Position numbers and translations under genes: made by a program. Of a stretch of 64,000 nt of DNA, positions 34,664-44,352 are shown in pieces (the first letter of the stretch is position 1; the number at the start of each line of letters is the position of its first letter). Source of the stretch: Microbacterium faecale (GTDB taxonomy: Bacteria > Actinomycetota > Actinomycetes > Actinomycetales > Microbacteriaceae); contig NZ_BMHO01000003.1 in the NCBI RefSeq assembly GCF_014640975.1, forward strand, positions 1 through 64,000, in the 5' to 3' direction. Below the pieces are notes generated by a model that ran no database searches, was not told the origin of the DNA, and was given only the letters and a program-made list of their open reading frames with translations.

Positions 34664-35620
34664 TCACTGGGGGCGCAAGGTGTAGTGAACGCTGCTCTCG
34701 GCGTCGGGCATCCGGCTCGGGCCGACCACCACGACGAGCGAGTATCCGGGCATCTCGGCCTGAGTGATCGTGTTGTCGCCCTCGTTCGCGCGGCTGGTGA
34801 CCTCCCAATCGGATCCTTCGAACTGCAGGAGGATCTCGGCCTCGACGAGGACCGACGGGTGATCCGTGTCGTACTCCCCGACGAACAGCGGGTCGCTTCC
34901 CGGGATCGCGGACATCTCGACCAGGCACGGGTAGAAGGGCACGCTCAGCTCCGCGAGTTCGTTCGGAATCTCGGCACGAGCGGCGGCATCGCCGTCCTCA
35001 CAGACGATGTCGCCGTCCACTGCGTCGGCGTTGTCTGTGTCCGCATCGTTCGCTCCGTCCTCGGGCCGGGAGGATCCATCGTCAGAGGCCGTGCTCTGGA
35101 CCTGGACCATCACCATCGGCTGTCCGTCCGCCAGTTCGGAGGCGCTCACCGACAGCGCCAGGCCGTCCTTCGAGAACTGCTTGAGAAGACCGTCGGGGCT
35201 GTCGAGTCCGGGTTCGAAACCCTCTGCACGGACGAGTTCGACCTGCTCGGCGAACGCGGCTTCGACATCGTCGACCGCGATCCCAAGGCTCCACAGCTTG
35301 TTGTCTCCCGTACCCGCGACCTGTCCGACGATGATCCGGCCGTCGATGTACGGCACCTCGGCGGGGAACCCGTCGGGGACGGTATTGCCCGACGTGAGTC
35401 CGACTTCGCCGTCCGAATCCTCGACCTCGACCTCGATGGCGTCAGCCTGCTCGTCATCGGCGGCCGCCTCAGCCGCTGCTTCCCCGGCGACTGCCTCATC
35501 GATCTGGTCCACGACCTCGTCGATCGGGTTTGAGAAACATCCGCCGAGCATCAATGTGGCTGCTACCAGAGTGGCGACGGTCGTGATCCTGGGGGTACTG
35601 ACGTTGCGTGTGAATGGCAT
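34664..35620 (-). CDS. putative lipoprotein of unknown function
   Basis: A 318-residue exported protein. The signal peptide ends at LMLGGC, with the lipidated Cys at 28. A very acidic, Ala-rich linker (about 30-75) comes next, then two segments of mixed alpha/beta sequence separated by an Asp-rich stretch at about 185-205. One Cys pair may form a disulfide (VCEDG and FYPCLVE). Not recognised as a known enzyme. It stands alone between the hydrolase and the Rieske oxidoreductase genes, both on the same strand. Confidence 0.72.
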   Translation of the reverse strand: MPFTRNVSTPRITTVATLVAATLMLGGCFSNPIDEVVDQIDEAVAGEAAAEAAADDEQADAIEVEVEDSDGEVGLTSGNTVPDGFPAEVPYIDGRIIVGQVAGTGDNKLWSLGIAVDDVEAAFAEQVELVRAEGFEPGLDSPDGLLKQFSKDGLALSVSASELADGQPMVMVQVQSTASDDGSSRPEDGANDADTDNADAVDGDIVCEDGDAAARAEIPNELAELSVPFYPCLVEMSAIPGSDPLFVGEYDTDHPSVLVEAEILLQFEGSDWEVTSRANEGDNTITQAEMPGYSLVVVVGPSRMPDAESSVHYTLRPQ

Positions 35621-35686
35621 GGTGCGTGCTGCTTTCCTGTGCGCGTGCGAGATCCCTCAGACAACCACGCAGCGTTCACATCTCGC

Positions 35687-37201
35687 TCACACGGGTGCGG
35701 ACGCGAGATCGTCGACGGCTGGTCCCTCCAAACGCTCGCCCGTCGCGGAGAACCGCGAGGCGTGCAGAGGACAGTCCCAGCTGCGCTCCGCACGGTTCCA
35801 CGTCACGATTCCGCCGAGGTGCGGGCAGACGGCTGACAGACGACAGATGGATCCGTCGACACGGGAGATCGCGATCGGCGAAGCTCCTTCGCGCACGACG
35901 ATCCCGTCGCCCTCAGCGGGTTCATCATCGCCGCCGCCGGTGCCAGCCTCGCTCGAGGCCCAGTCAACGATCACCCGTCGCCCCACTTCGGCGTTGGCAC
36001 CGACTGCGGCCTTCACCGCCGGAATCCGCAACGCGCGCTCGCGCAGCGTGTGGGCCCACTCGAGGTGCCCTCCGAGCATGTCGGCGGCGATCGTCAGCCC
36101 GGCCGCGACGGCATTCGTCATGCCCCACTTGTTGTATCCGGTCGCCGTGTAAATGCGTCCGCCTCCGCGCGGCAGTGCGCCCGCGAACGGGAGCCGCCAG
36201 TGGGTTCTGTAGTCCTGTGCGCCCCACCAAGCGACGCGCTCCGGCGAAGAGAACCGCTCCGCAGTCCACGCATCGATGCCACCGAGCGCACGTGCCGTGT
36301 CCGGCGACCTGCCCGTGACGTGCGGTCCTCCGCCGACGACGAGGAGCTCCTCGCCGTTCGCTCCCGTCGCCGTGCGCAGCGACCGGCCCGACCGCCCCAG
36401 GGAGAGATACATGTCTCGAGGCGGCGACTCGTGCGGAAGCCGGTACGCCACGGCGTACGAGCGCGACGGATCGAGCTTCGCAAAGAACAGTCCACGGTCG
36501 AGGATCGGAAATCCCGTCGCGAGCACGCACCGCGCGGCCGCGATAGTGCCGCGATCGCTCACGACCGAGACCCCCTCGCCGCTTTCCTGCACGTCGCGTA
36601 CGCGGCAGCCCGTCACGATCCGGCCGCCGCGCTCGCGCAGTTCGTCGGTCAGCCCCGCCAACACCGCCATGGGCTGCAGCTGGGCCTGATCGCCAAGCCG
36701 CACAGCGCCCACGGCGGCGAGGGGATCCTCTGTCGTGGCGTCGGGAACGACCTCGATCCCCGCCGCTTCCATGGCGGTCCGCTCAGCCTCGAGCGTGGCG
36801 AGCTGGGTGTCGACGTCGTCCGCGTCCGCCGCGGCGTAGGTGACCGCGGGCCGGCGGTCGAACGCGACCCCCATCCGTTCGAGCTCGCGCAACAACCACG
36901 CCTGCCCCTCGAGATTCGCCTGCGCGTATGCGTGCAGCACGTCTTCGCCGCTGTGCTGACGGATCTCCGAGAAGACGTCGCCCTGCAGAATACTGAGCTT
37001 GCCGGTCGTATTTCCGGTCGTCGCCGCGCCGATTTCTCGGGCTTCGAGGACGACGGTCTGCACACCGGCGCGGGCCAGAAGCACGGCCGTGACGAGGCCG
37101 GTGAGGCCCGCGCCCACCACGATCGCGTCCACCGTGCCTGGCACGGCGCGCCATTCGTCGGTCGGGATGCGGGGAGCGGTCAGCTGCCACAGTGAAGCCA
37201 T
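35687..37201 (-). CDS. FAD-dependent oxidoreductase with C-terminal Rieske domain
   Basis: A 504-residue fusion. The N-terminal DAO-type FAD domain starts with DAIVVGAGLTGLVTAV near 25 and ends near 400. The Rieske domain follows (about 420-500) with the two cluster motifs CPHLGG and CPLHASRF, giving Cys-His/Cys-His ligands for a [2Fe-2S] centre. This matches the YhfW-like family, whose substrate is unknown. TAACGT ends 7 nt before ATG 37201, so it appears leaderless; an upstream in-frame ATG is less likely. The complete flavin-to-iron-sulfur path suggests it oxidises an amine or similar substrate. Confidence 0.9.
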   Translation of the reverse strand: MASLWQLTAPRIPTDEWRAVPGTVDAIVVGAGLTGLVTAVLLARAGVQTVVLEAREIGAATTGNTTGKLSILQGDVFSEIRQHSGEDVLHAYAQANLEGQAWLLRELERMGVAFDRRPAVTYAAADADDVDTQLATLEAERTAMEAAGIEVVPDATTEDPLAAVGAVRLGDQAQLQPMAVLAGLTDELRERGGRIVTGCRVRDVQESGEGVSVVSDRGTIAAARCVLATGFPILDRGLFFAKLDPSRSYAVAYRLPHESPPRDMYLSLGRSGRSLRTATGANGEELLVVGGGPHVTGRSPDTARALGGIDAWTAERFSSPERVAWWGAQDYRTHWRLPFAGALPRGGGRIYTATGYNKWGMTNAVAAGLTIAADMLGGHLEWAHTLRERALRIPAVKAAVGANAEVGRRVIVDWASSEAGTGGGDDEPAEGDGIVVREGASPIAISRVDGSICRLSAVCPHLGGIVTWNRAERSWDCPLHASRFSATGERLEGPAVDDLASAPV

Positions 37202-37354
37202 GCGGCGCACGTTAGCGACCGCAGACCGCTGCGGGAAGGAGGTTGACAACGCGGCGCCAGACCGCCACGGGAAGCGCGGCTGGCCCCTTGGACGACACGA
37301 GCGTCGTCGTCAACCCCCTGTCCGCGTCCTCTCGATGTGCATACAGTGGCGAGT

Positions 37355-37516
37355 ATGAACATTCTGTTGTGGATCATCGTCATCGTCGCCGTGGTGCTGC
37401 TGGTGCTCGGCGGCATCGTCGAGGCGGTTCGCTTCCTGCTCTGGGTCGGCATCGCGCTCGTGTTGATTGCCGTCATCGCGTGGCTCATCCGCTCGATCGC
37501 GGGTCGCCGGCGGTAG
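37355..37516 (+). CDS. small membrane protein (53 aa)
   Basis: A 53-residue hydrophobic protein: MNILLWIIVIVAV at the start, a second hydrophobic stretch VGIALVLIAVIAW, and a basic end (SIAGRRR). It has two probable membrane helices. A TACAGT -10 element ends 7 nt before ATG 37355, so it is likely leaderless. It resembles small actinobacterial membrane proteins of unknown role. It converges on the nuclease gene with only 6 bp between their stop codons. Confidence 0.65.
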   Translation: MNILLWIIVIVAVVLLVLGGIVEAVRFLLWVGIALVLIAVIAWLIRSIAGRRR

Positions 37517-37522
37517 CCGCCG

Positions 37523-38953
37523 TCAGCGTTTCGAACGGCGGTAGCCGGCGTCGCGCGCGTCACGCTCGCTGGCGAAGCACTCCTCAGGCCTGGTGCGGTC
37601 GTAGTACCCGCCCCCGGGCATGTGGTAGATCCGCTCGCCCGAGCTCGCGTGGTTTCCCTTGATCGGGTACCCTGCGGGGCAGTCCCAGCCGTTCGGTGAC
37701 GGAGGCGCGACGCCGTCCGGCTTCGGCTTGGGCTTCGGCGTGGGCGGATCCTCGAGGTCCGGCGAGGGTGCGCCGGACGTCGGGGACTGCCAGGCCACGC
37801 CCTCATAGGTCCAGTTCGGGTCGGACCGGCGTAACATGTTCGCCTCGTTGGCGTTCGCCGTGAAGAAGTGCTTGCCGAACTTCGCGCTCCAGAAGCGGTG
37901 CACCGGCACGGTGCCGGTGGTCGACATCGCCGCGCAGAAGCCGGTGCCCTCGAAGCTCCAGTTCTTGTCCGTCCGGCGAATCTTCTTCGCCTCGGCGGCG
38001 TTGATCGTATAGAAGTGCGATTGGAACGACGACGACCAGAACCGGAACGCCGCCTTCGTTCCCGGCTGGCAACGCTTGTTCTTCACGGGGAAGACGCGGA
38101 AGTCTTTGCCCTCGTACGCCCAGTTGCGGTCGCCCGAGTGGAGGTTCTGCGCCTCGCGCGTGTTGATCGTGTAGAAGTGCGCGTTATCGAACGTCGACGA
38201 CCAGAACCGGTACACGGGAATCGAGTTTGACCCACCGCCGCCGCTGCCGCTCTCCGGGCCGCTGCCGGGGTTCGCGATGCGAACCGTGATGTCGCCGAAG
38301 CACCGTTCGCCGAGCGAGGCGAGCGAGTTTTTCTCGGCGCGATCGGCCGACAGTCCCCACCGGATCTTCGTCGCCACCCAGTCTTTCGCGTACCGGCATG
38401 TGTTCTGCGCAGGCAGCCATTCGGCGGGGTCGCGGTCGCTCTTCGATCGGTTCGACGACGCGGTCACGGCGACGAGCGATCGTGGCGAATCGAGGTCATT
38501 GGCGAAGCGCTTGCGGGTCTCCGCGCTCCAGGCGTGTGCGCCCGATCGCCATGCCTCGGCGAGCGGGACCACGTGGTCGATGTCGAGCGCAGACGCACTC
38601 GTGGTCGTCACACCGTCGTAGTACGAAGTCCAGGTTCCGGTACGGATCGTGCATCCGCCCGCCGTCGCCGACGTCGATTCGTCGACGAGCACCTCGGCGC
38701 GCGTGTCCTGGCAGTCGCCGTCGGCGTCGATCCAGTGAGCGAACTTGCCGCGGTCGTACCCGGCTCGGTGATCCGCACGAGTGGGCAAGGCACGAACCGC
38801 GTCTGAAACGGTTCCGCGCCAGGTGGCTGCCGCGGCCGGAGGCGTGACGTCGGTCGTGTCCGGCACCGACTCGGCCACCGCCGGAGTCGCGGGAACAATG
38901 AGCAGCGCGGCGGCGACAAACATGCCGACGACGAGGGAAACTGTGCGACGCAT
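37523..38953 (-). CDS. secreted HNH nuclease with repeats and C-terminal sunset-type domain
   Basis: A 476-residue exported protein. A Sec signal peptide (cleavage after about residue 27, PAVA) is followed by an HNH domain of the DUF1524/GmrSD C-terminal type with DIDHVVPLAEAWRSG near 128 and a downstream Asn/Ser-rich arm. Then three repeats of about 45-50 residues occur (each with RFWSS/AKF, a HFYTIN or HFFTAN core, and NWxYEG; DUF5648-like), a Pro/Lys-rich linker, and a C-terminal segment (CPAGYPIKGN ... YYDRTRPEECF) like that on actinobacterial nucleases. It probably degrades DNA outside the cell. ATG 38953 is preferred to 38968 because of a GAAGG ribosome site. Confidence 0.88.
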   Translation of the reverse strand: MRRTVSLVVGMFVAAALLIVPATPAVAESVPDTTDVTPPAAAATWRGTVSDAVRALPTRADHRAGYDRGKFAHWIDADGDCQDTRAEVLVDESTSATAGGCTIRTGTWTSYYDGVTTTSASALDIDHVVPLAEAWRSGAHAWSAETRKRFANDLDSPRSLVAVTASSNRSKSDRDPAEWLPAQNTCRYAKDWVATKIRWGLSADRAEKNSLASLGERCFGDITVRIANPGSGPESGSGGGGSNSIPVYRFWSSTFDNAHFYTINTREAQNLHSGDRNWAYEGKDFRVFPVKNKRCQPGTKAAFRFWSSSFQSHFYTINAAEAKKIRRTDKNWSFEGTGFCAAMSTTGTVPVHRFWSAKFGKHFFTANANEANMLRRSDPNWTYEGVAWQSPTSGAPSPDLEDPPTPKPKPKPDGVAPPSPNGWDCPAGYPIKGNHASSGERIYHMPGGGYYDRTRPEECFASERDARDAGYRRSKR

Positions 38954-39137
38954 CGCCGGGCCCTTCATGAAGTTGTCAGAGGCGTCAGGGGAGAAAACAC
39001 GCCCTCATCAGCATATCGATATCGAGGACTATTGCGTAAGGTGAGGGAGAGGCGTCACGCCGTCGCGATCCCTGTCGTCGCGGGGATCCAACCGAGACGA
39101 CGTCGATGCGCCGTCTCGGGCGAACGGGGGAAGCCGA
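38954..39137. promoter_or_regulatory. divergent promoter region of nuclease and SARP genes
   Basis: This 184-bp region separates the two divergent genes. It contains the perfect palindrome ATATCGATAT (39013-39022), flanked by AT-richer sequence that fits promoter elements for both. The SARP protein may bind near here, but no SARP direct repeats are clear. Confidence 0.4.
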
Positions 39138-42100
39138 ATGGGACAGGTGGAGGCGAGCACACGCGTCGGTCTGCTGGGCTCGATTGAGGCCCACGTCAAC
39201 AGCGTCCTGGTCCCGTTGCGCAGTCGTCGTCAGCGCATCGCCCTGACGAGGCTCGCCCTCAGCGAGAACCGCCCCGTGCCCGTCGACACGCTGATCGACG
39301 ACCTGTGGAATGACGAGCAGCCCGCAGATGCTCCCCATGCGCTACAGGCGCACATCTCGCGCCTGCGCAAGCAGCTACGCCTCGAGATCGAATTCGTCGC
39401 GGGCGGGTACCGCCTCGATCCGTCTCGACTCGATCTCGATACGGTGCGCTTCACCGCACTGCACGAGGCAGGATGCGCGCAGCTCGAGGTCGGCGAGCAC
39501 TCGCGTGCGCTGGAGACGCTCACCGAGGCGCTCGATGTGTGGCGCGGTCCGGCCCTGGGCGACCTCGCCGAAGCGCGCGGGCTGAGGCTCTCGGCATTGC
39601 ACTTCGAAGAACGAAGGCGGATCGCCCGCCACGACCGCGCGGAGGCCGCGCTCGCGTGCGGGGCCGGAGCTTCGCTCTTGGACGAGCTGCGCGCGGCGCT
39701 CGCGTCCGACCCGCTGCGCGAGTCGACGTGGCATCAGCTGATGCGCGCGCTGCGCCAGGCGGGGCGCGAGGCTGAGGCGCTCGACGCATACGGTCAGGCG
39801 CGAGAGATCTTCATCGATGAGCTGGGTACGGAGCCAGGATCCCTGCTCGCGGGCCTGCACCGCGCATTGCTGGCGGGGGCTGCGGATCCGCTGGCCGCGG
39901 ACCAGCCGGAATCGCCGACGCCTGCCGCGCCCCTCAGTGCCGCTCATGACGAAACCCTGGTCGGCCGCCGCGACGAGCTCGCCGTCATCGACCGGGCCTG
40001 GCGCGAGAGCGGTGACGGCCTCCGAGTTGTCACGATCAGCGGCGAACCGGGAATCGGAAAGACGCGGCTTGCCGACGCGGCGGTTGACAGGCTCAGCGCG
40101 CGAGGCGTCACCGTCTTGCGGGCGCGCTGCGAGTTCTCCACCCGATCAGCATTCGGCGCGTTCGCGCAGCTGCTGCAGGCGCATCTCGCCACTCCCCTGC
40201 CCGCACGGCACGAGGCGGAGCTCCGACGCCGCGCGCCCGACCTCGCTCAGGTCCTGCCGGGCTGGCGGGGCGACGTCGACGACGACCTTGGCGATCATGG
40301 TGCGCGCCGCGACGACGCGGATCACCACCGCGCCCTGGACGCCATCGCCGCCTGGCTGTCTGCCACGACCCGCGAGGAGCCGGGGCTCATTGTCATCGAC
40401 GATGCCCAGTGGGCCGATCACGAGTCGCAACTCGCCATCCATCACCTGCTGCATAGCCCGCGGCGCGTCAACGCGCTCGTCATCGTCTGCGTGCGCGATC
40501 GCCAGATTGACTCCGGCGACGATTCGCCCCTCACTGATCTGCTGCGGCAGTCGGGGCAGGTCAGCCACCTCGCGCTCCGACGGTTCGGTCTCCACGAGGC
40601 GGGACAGCTCATCGACAACGAGAGCGGACGGATGTCGGACGACGACCGGCTGCCGGAGTGGGGACGCGACTACATCCTCGATGCATCAGGCGGCAATCCG
40701 CTCTTCATGCTCGAACTCACGCGCCAGCTGGTCATCGAGCGGCCGTCGTCCACCGAACTCCCCCCGCCGCCCGCGGGAGTGAGTCGCGTGATCGAGAGTC
40801 GAATTATGGCTCTCCCGGCTGCCGCCCGCGGCCTGCTGAGGCGGGCCGCCGTTCTCGGTACGACGTTCGCACCACTCCGCCTCACCGACTTCTTCGAGCG
40901 CATATCCCCAGCCGAGCGCGACGCCGCCCTCAGCGCGGCGCTGCACCACCGACTGATCGAACACGCTGAAGGGGAGCCTCTCCGCTACCGATTCAGCCAC
41001 GACATCGTGCGCGCGGTGCTCTACGACTCTCTCCCCGCCTCCGAGCGAGCCGCGCTGCACGCGCAGATCGCCCGCGCCCTCGACAGCGACGACACCGGAG
41101 ATGTCGCGGTCGATCACCAGCTGATTGCGCACCACTACCGGCGCTCCGACGTGGTCGACGGTATCGAACGCGCAGTGCGTCACCTCCTCGCCGCGGGCAG
41201 GCAGGCGCTCTTCCGTGGGGCGCCGGCCGCTGGCGAGGAACTCCTCGGCGACGCGCTACGTCTCATGGAAGCCGCGACGCCCACGACGCTGCGGTGCGAC
41301 CTCCTCATCGAGCTCGGGCGCGCCCAGCAGCGACTCGCACAGCCGCAGTACCGCGACACTCTTCTGGAAGCCTCCCGGCTCGCGCGGAGCGCCGACGACC
41401 CCGAGCGTCTGACGACCGCGGTGCTCGCCAACAACCGCGGATGGTGGTCGAACACCTCCGCAATCGACGACGAGCGCGTCGAGTACATCGAGGTGGCTCT
41501 CGCGCACAGTCCCGACGACGACCTCCCCGCACGCGCCAAGCTGCTGAGCGCGTGGGCTCTGGAGCATGTGCGGCAGTCGGCCCTCCGCGACGAGGTTCTG
41601 TCGGCTGCGAAGCGCGCGCTGGACATCGCCGAAGAGAGCGGGGATCCGCAGGCCCTCGCTCTCGTGTTCGCGCACCGGTACGCCGTGTTGCACGCGCTGT
41701 TCGAGGATCCGGCCGAGTGCGCACTCATGAACGATCGGCTGATGTCGCTCGCGAATCGTCTGGGAGACCGGCAGATGCGTCTGTCGGCCGCGGTGGGGAC
41801 CGCCCAGTCACGGATGCGTCTCGGGGAGTTCTCGATTGCGGATCGCTATGTCAACGAAGCGGTGCGATTGGCAGAGGTTCGCGCAGATCCCGCGCGAACC
41901 TGGCTGCTGCGCACGTGGCAGGCGATGCGTCAGGGCGCGCGTGGGAATTTCGACGAGGCCGAGCGACTGGCCGCGATGGCGCTCGAGCTCGGAACGCAGA
42001 GCGAACAGGCCGACGCCTACACCTGGTTCGCCGGGCAGCTTTTCACTTTCCGGATGCTCCAGGGGCGGCTACCCGAGATCATGGACGCGGTCCGGGAGCA

Positions 42101-42542
42101 GGCCGAAGCGCTCACCGACGGGCTCCCCGCGTGGAACGCAGCGCTCGCGCTCGCGCTGTCGCGCTCCGGGCATCAGGAGGACGCGACGGCGGTCATCGAC
42201 GAGTTCGCGGCGACGAATTTCGAACGCCTACCGCGAGACCTCCTCTGGCTCCACGCGCTCCACTACTTCACGCTCGCCTGCGAGGAGCTGTCGCTTCACC
42301 AGCACGCGGGCGTCCTCTACGAGTTGTTGCAGCCCTACGGGTCGATGGTGGCCACGAACGGCACCATCGACGCCGGCCCGGTCGATCTTCATCTCGGCAT
42401 CCTGGCCCGGATGCAGGGGTGGAACGCGGTCGCCGAGGAGCATCTCGCCGCCGCGGAGACGCTCAGTCGACGTATCGGCGCATCGGTGTGGTCGGCAGAG
42501 GCAACGCGCCGACGCGATCATGAGGTGGCACGGGCCTCCTGA
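39138..42542 (+). CDS. SARP-type transcriptional activator with AAA ATPase and TPR-like region
   Basis: A 1134-residue AfsR-like regulator. A winged-helix DNA-binding domain (1-100, RSRRQRIALTRLAL then PADAPHALQAHISRLRKQL) and a BTAD helical domain (100-260) are followed by an AAA_16/NB-type ATPase with Walker A GEPGIGKTRL near 301 and Walker B LIVIDDAQWAD near 425. The rest, about 600 residues, is helical TPR-like repeat. Such proteins switch on nearby genes on sensing an unknown signal. A GGGGGAAG ribosome site precedes ATG 39138. The divergent secreted nuclease is the obvious candidate target. Confidence 0.88.
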   Translation: MGQVEASTRVGLLGSIEAHVNSVLVPLRSRRQRIALTRLALSENRPVPVDTLIDDLWNDEQPADAPHALQAHISRLRKQLRLEIEFVAGGYRLDPSRLDLDTVRFTALHEAGCAQLEVGEHSRALETLTEALDVWRGPALGDLAEARGLRLSALHFEERRRIARHDRAEAALACGAGASLLDELRAALASDPLRESTWHQLMRALRQAGREAEALDAYGQAREIFIDELGTEPGSLLAGLHRALLAGAADPLAADQPESPTPAAPLSAAHDETLVGRRDELAVIDRAWRESGDGLRVVTISGEPGIGKTRLADAAVDRLSARGVTVLRARCEFSTRSAFGAFAQLLQAHLATPLPARHEAELRRRAPDLAQVLPGWRGDVDDDLGDHGARRDDADHHRALDAIAAWLSATTREEPGLIVIDDAQWADHESQLAIHHLLHSPRRVNALVIVCVRDRQIDSGDDSPLTDLLRQSGQVSHLALRRFGLHEAGQLIDNESGRMSDDDRLPEWGRDYILDASGGNPLFMLELTRQLVIERPSSTELPPPPAGVSRVIESRIMALPAAARGLLRRAAVLGTTFAPLRLTDFFERISPAERDAALSAALHHRLIEHAEGEPLRYRFSHDIVRAVLYDSLPASERAALHAQIARALDSDDTGDVAVDHQLIAHHYRRSDVVDGIERAVRHLLAAGRQALFRGAPAAGEELLGDALRLMEAATPTTLRCDLLIELGRAQQRLAQPQYRDTLLEASRLARSADDPERLTTAVLANNRGWWSNTSAIDDERVEYIEVALAHSPDDDLPARAKLLSAWALEHVRQSALRDEVLSAAKRALDIAEESGDPQALALVFAHRYAVLHALFEDPAECALMNDRLMSLANRLGDRQMRLSAAVGTAQSRMRLGEFSIADRYVNEAVRLAEVRADPARTWLLRTWQAMRQGARGNFDEAERLAAMALELGTQSEQADAYTWFAGQLFTFRMLQGRLPEIMDAVREQAEALTDGLPAWNAALALALSRSGHQEDATAVIDEFAATNFERLPRDLLWLHALHYFTLACEELSLHQHAGVLYELLQPYGSMVATNGTIDAGPVDLHLGILARMQGWNAVAEEHLAAAETLSRRIGASVWSAEATRRRDHEVARAS

Positions 42543-42628
42543 TCACGCCGGCCGCACGCCTGGCCCTCGATTCTTCACAGCTCATGCGCATCGATACTGG
42601 CGCGCACGCTCGCCGTGGCAGCCGAGAG
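42543..42628. other. intergenic stretch between convergent genes
   Basis: This 86-bp stretch lies between the SARP and binding-protein stop codons. No clear terminator hairpin is seen. It marks the left edge of an AT-richer block. Confidence 0.35.
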
Positions 42629-44179
42629 TCATTCAGAACTCGGGTGCAGAGTGCGGATCGTTGGGAGCGGGTGACCCACCGGCCGCTCGAGACCGTCCAC
42701 GGTCTCGTCGTAGAAGTAGTAAGCATTCATCCGAACGACCGGGAAGAACCACGCTTCTTCTGTGAGGACGGTGTTGATCTTCTGGTATTCGACCGTTCGC
42801 TCTTCGAGCTCCAGGAACGCTGAGTCATCCAGCGCCGCGATCAGATCCGCATCCTCGTACTTTCGGGTGTTCTTCGAGCCCTCCGTGGAAATGAAATTCT
42901 GAAAGTCGAGTGACGGACTTGCGAATGATACGGGAGCGAACACAGCGGGAAACTTTCCGCTGATAGCCGCAGGGACGAATTCCGCCAACTGTGGCAGCTC
43001 CATTTCAAGTGTCACGCCTACTGCAGCCAAGTCCTCGGCCACGGCCTGAAGAGGAACCTGGTGAGCCGCCACGGAACCGACGGCGAACGTGAACCCGTCC
43101 GCATAGCCCGCCTCGACGAGAAGCTGCTTAGCGCGTTCCGGGTCATATGGATAAGCGTCGTCGAGGGCGTCAACGAACGAATCAGATTCAGGACTAAACA
43201 TTTGGCTTGTCGGCGATCCCATGATGACGTTCTCCGCGATTGCTTCACGGTTGATCGCGTAGTTGATCGCCTGCCGGACACGCTCGTCTGCGAGACCCGG
43301 GTTCAGTTCACCATTCAAGTCGACGAACTGTCCAGCTACCGTCGGACCAGCGGACTCGTAGACGTTGATGCCAGCAGACTCCGCGGCATCCGCGTCGAGC
43401 TGGGTCGCCCAGGAGAGATTCACCTCCCCTGCCTGCAGCGCACTGAAGGCCGCTTGCGCGTCTGACATCACGCGAAAGGTGAGTTCAGAGAATTCGACAT
43501 TGTCGGCATCCCAGTAGTCAGGGTTCTTGGTGAACACGTACGAGTAGTCTTCGATTGATTCCGCGGCGTCGAAAACGTATGGGCCGGCCCCGACTGGCGC
43601 GTTGACGAGGTCCGCGGGCTTCCCCAGCGCGGCGGGGCTGACCATCATCCCCATGTTCTGACTCAGAATCAGCTCCAGATCCGGCACAGGAGTGCTCAGA
43701 TGAATGACCACCTCGTATTCGTCAACGACGTCCACCGAGTCGACAGCTTGAACGAGAGCGGCGCCTCTGCCGTCCGACGCCTTGCCGTACTCGAGGTTGG
43801 CCTTGACAGCGGCGGCGTCGAACGCCTCGCCGTCACTGAAGGTGACGCCCTCTCGGAGGGACATTCGAAACTCGAGGGCAGACTCAAAGCCCCAGTCGGT
43901 GGCAAGCCCTGGAGAGAAGTCGCCCTCGACAGTAGCGTGCAGAAGACTCTCATACGCCGCTTGCGAAACCTGCGAGTACTGCAAGAATGTCCATTGGGTT
44001 GGATCCCACCCTCCGGTGACCGGTTGTTCGACGGCGATCGCTAATGACGGACCATCGATTTGCTCACCGTCGGCGTTTCCCGCGTCGGGATTATTTGCGC
44101 ACCCACTCGCCACGGAAAATGCGATCCCGCCAACAAACAGCACGCCGATTCTCCGGTACAGGTTATTACGTTTCGTCAT
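42629..44179 (-). CDS. orphan peptide-type ABC substrate-binding lipoprotein (family 5)
   Basis: A 516-residue oligopeptide/dipeptide-type binding protein. The signal peptide ends at SVASGC (Cys 27). Family 5 features follow: a start segment with QWTFLQYSQVSQAAYESLL, then SLREGVTFSDGEAFDAAAVKAN, and RVRQAINYAINREAIAE near 300. ATG 44179 has GGGAG upstream. No permease or ATPase gene of an Opp/Dpp system lies nearby, so it must use components elsewhere. The gene is visibly AT-richer than its flanks. A TAGACGTCTAA operator lies in its promoter. Confidence 0.88.
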   Translation of the reverse strand: MTKRNNLYRRIGVLFVGGIAFSVASGCANNPDAGNADGEQIDGPSLAIAVEQPVTGGWDPTQWTFLQYSQVSQAAYESLLHATVEGDFSPGLATDWGFESALEFRMSLREGVTFSDGEAFDAAAVKANLEYGKASDGRGAALVQAVDSVDVVDEYEVVIHLSTPVPDLELILSQNMGMMVSPAALGKPADLVNAPVGAGPYVFDAAESIEDYSYVFTKNPDYWDADNVEFSELTFRVMSDAQAAFSALQAGEVNLSWATQLDADAAESAGINVYESAGPTVAGQFVDLNGELNPGLADERVRQAINYAINREAIAENVIMGSPTSQMFSPESDSFVDALDDAYPYDPERAKQLLVEAGYADGFTFAVGSVAAHQVPLQAVAEDLAAVGVTLEMELPQLAEFVPAAISGKFPAVFAPVSFASPSLDFQNFISTEGSKNTRKYEDADLIAALDDSAFLELEERTVEYQKINTVLTEEAWFFPVVRMNAYYFYDETVDGLERPVGHPLPTIRTLHPSSE

Positions 44180-44244
44180 TGAAAAGCACTCCCAGTTCAC
44201 ACCGCCACGAAAGGTCGCTAACTATTAGCACCCAAGACGGTAGA

Positions 44245-44255
44245 TAGACGTCTAA
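44245..44255 (-). promoter_or_regulatory. TAGAC-type operator in binding-protein promoter
   Basis: TAGACGTCTA is a perfect 10-bp palindrome (TAGACGTCTAA read to 44255). On the minus strand it fills the spacer of a promoter-like pair TTGTGT and TACCGT (16-nt gap). A close relative occurs ahead of the aldehyde dehydrogenase gene at 47529-47539. Confidence 0.5.
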
Positions 44256-44352
44256 TTAACACAATAGAGTCGCCGCTCGCCTCCGGCCGAGGAGACGAAG
44301 CTGACGTGGATATCTCACTGCGCTTGTTATTCCGACCGCCAACGTAAAGAGG

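Noticed and set aside
33569..35533. A 654-codon plus-strand frame
   Set aside because: It is antisense to the hydrolase and lipoprotein genes and shows only shadow-type composition.
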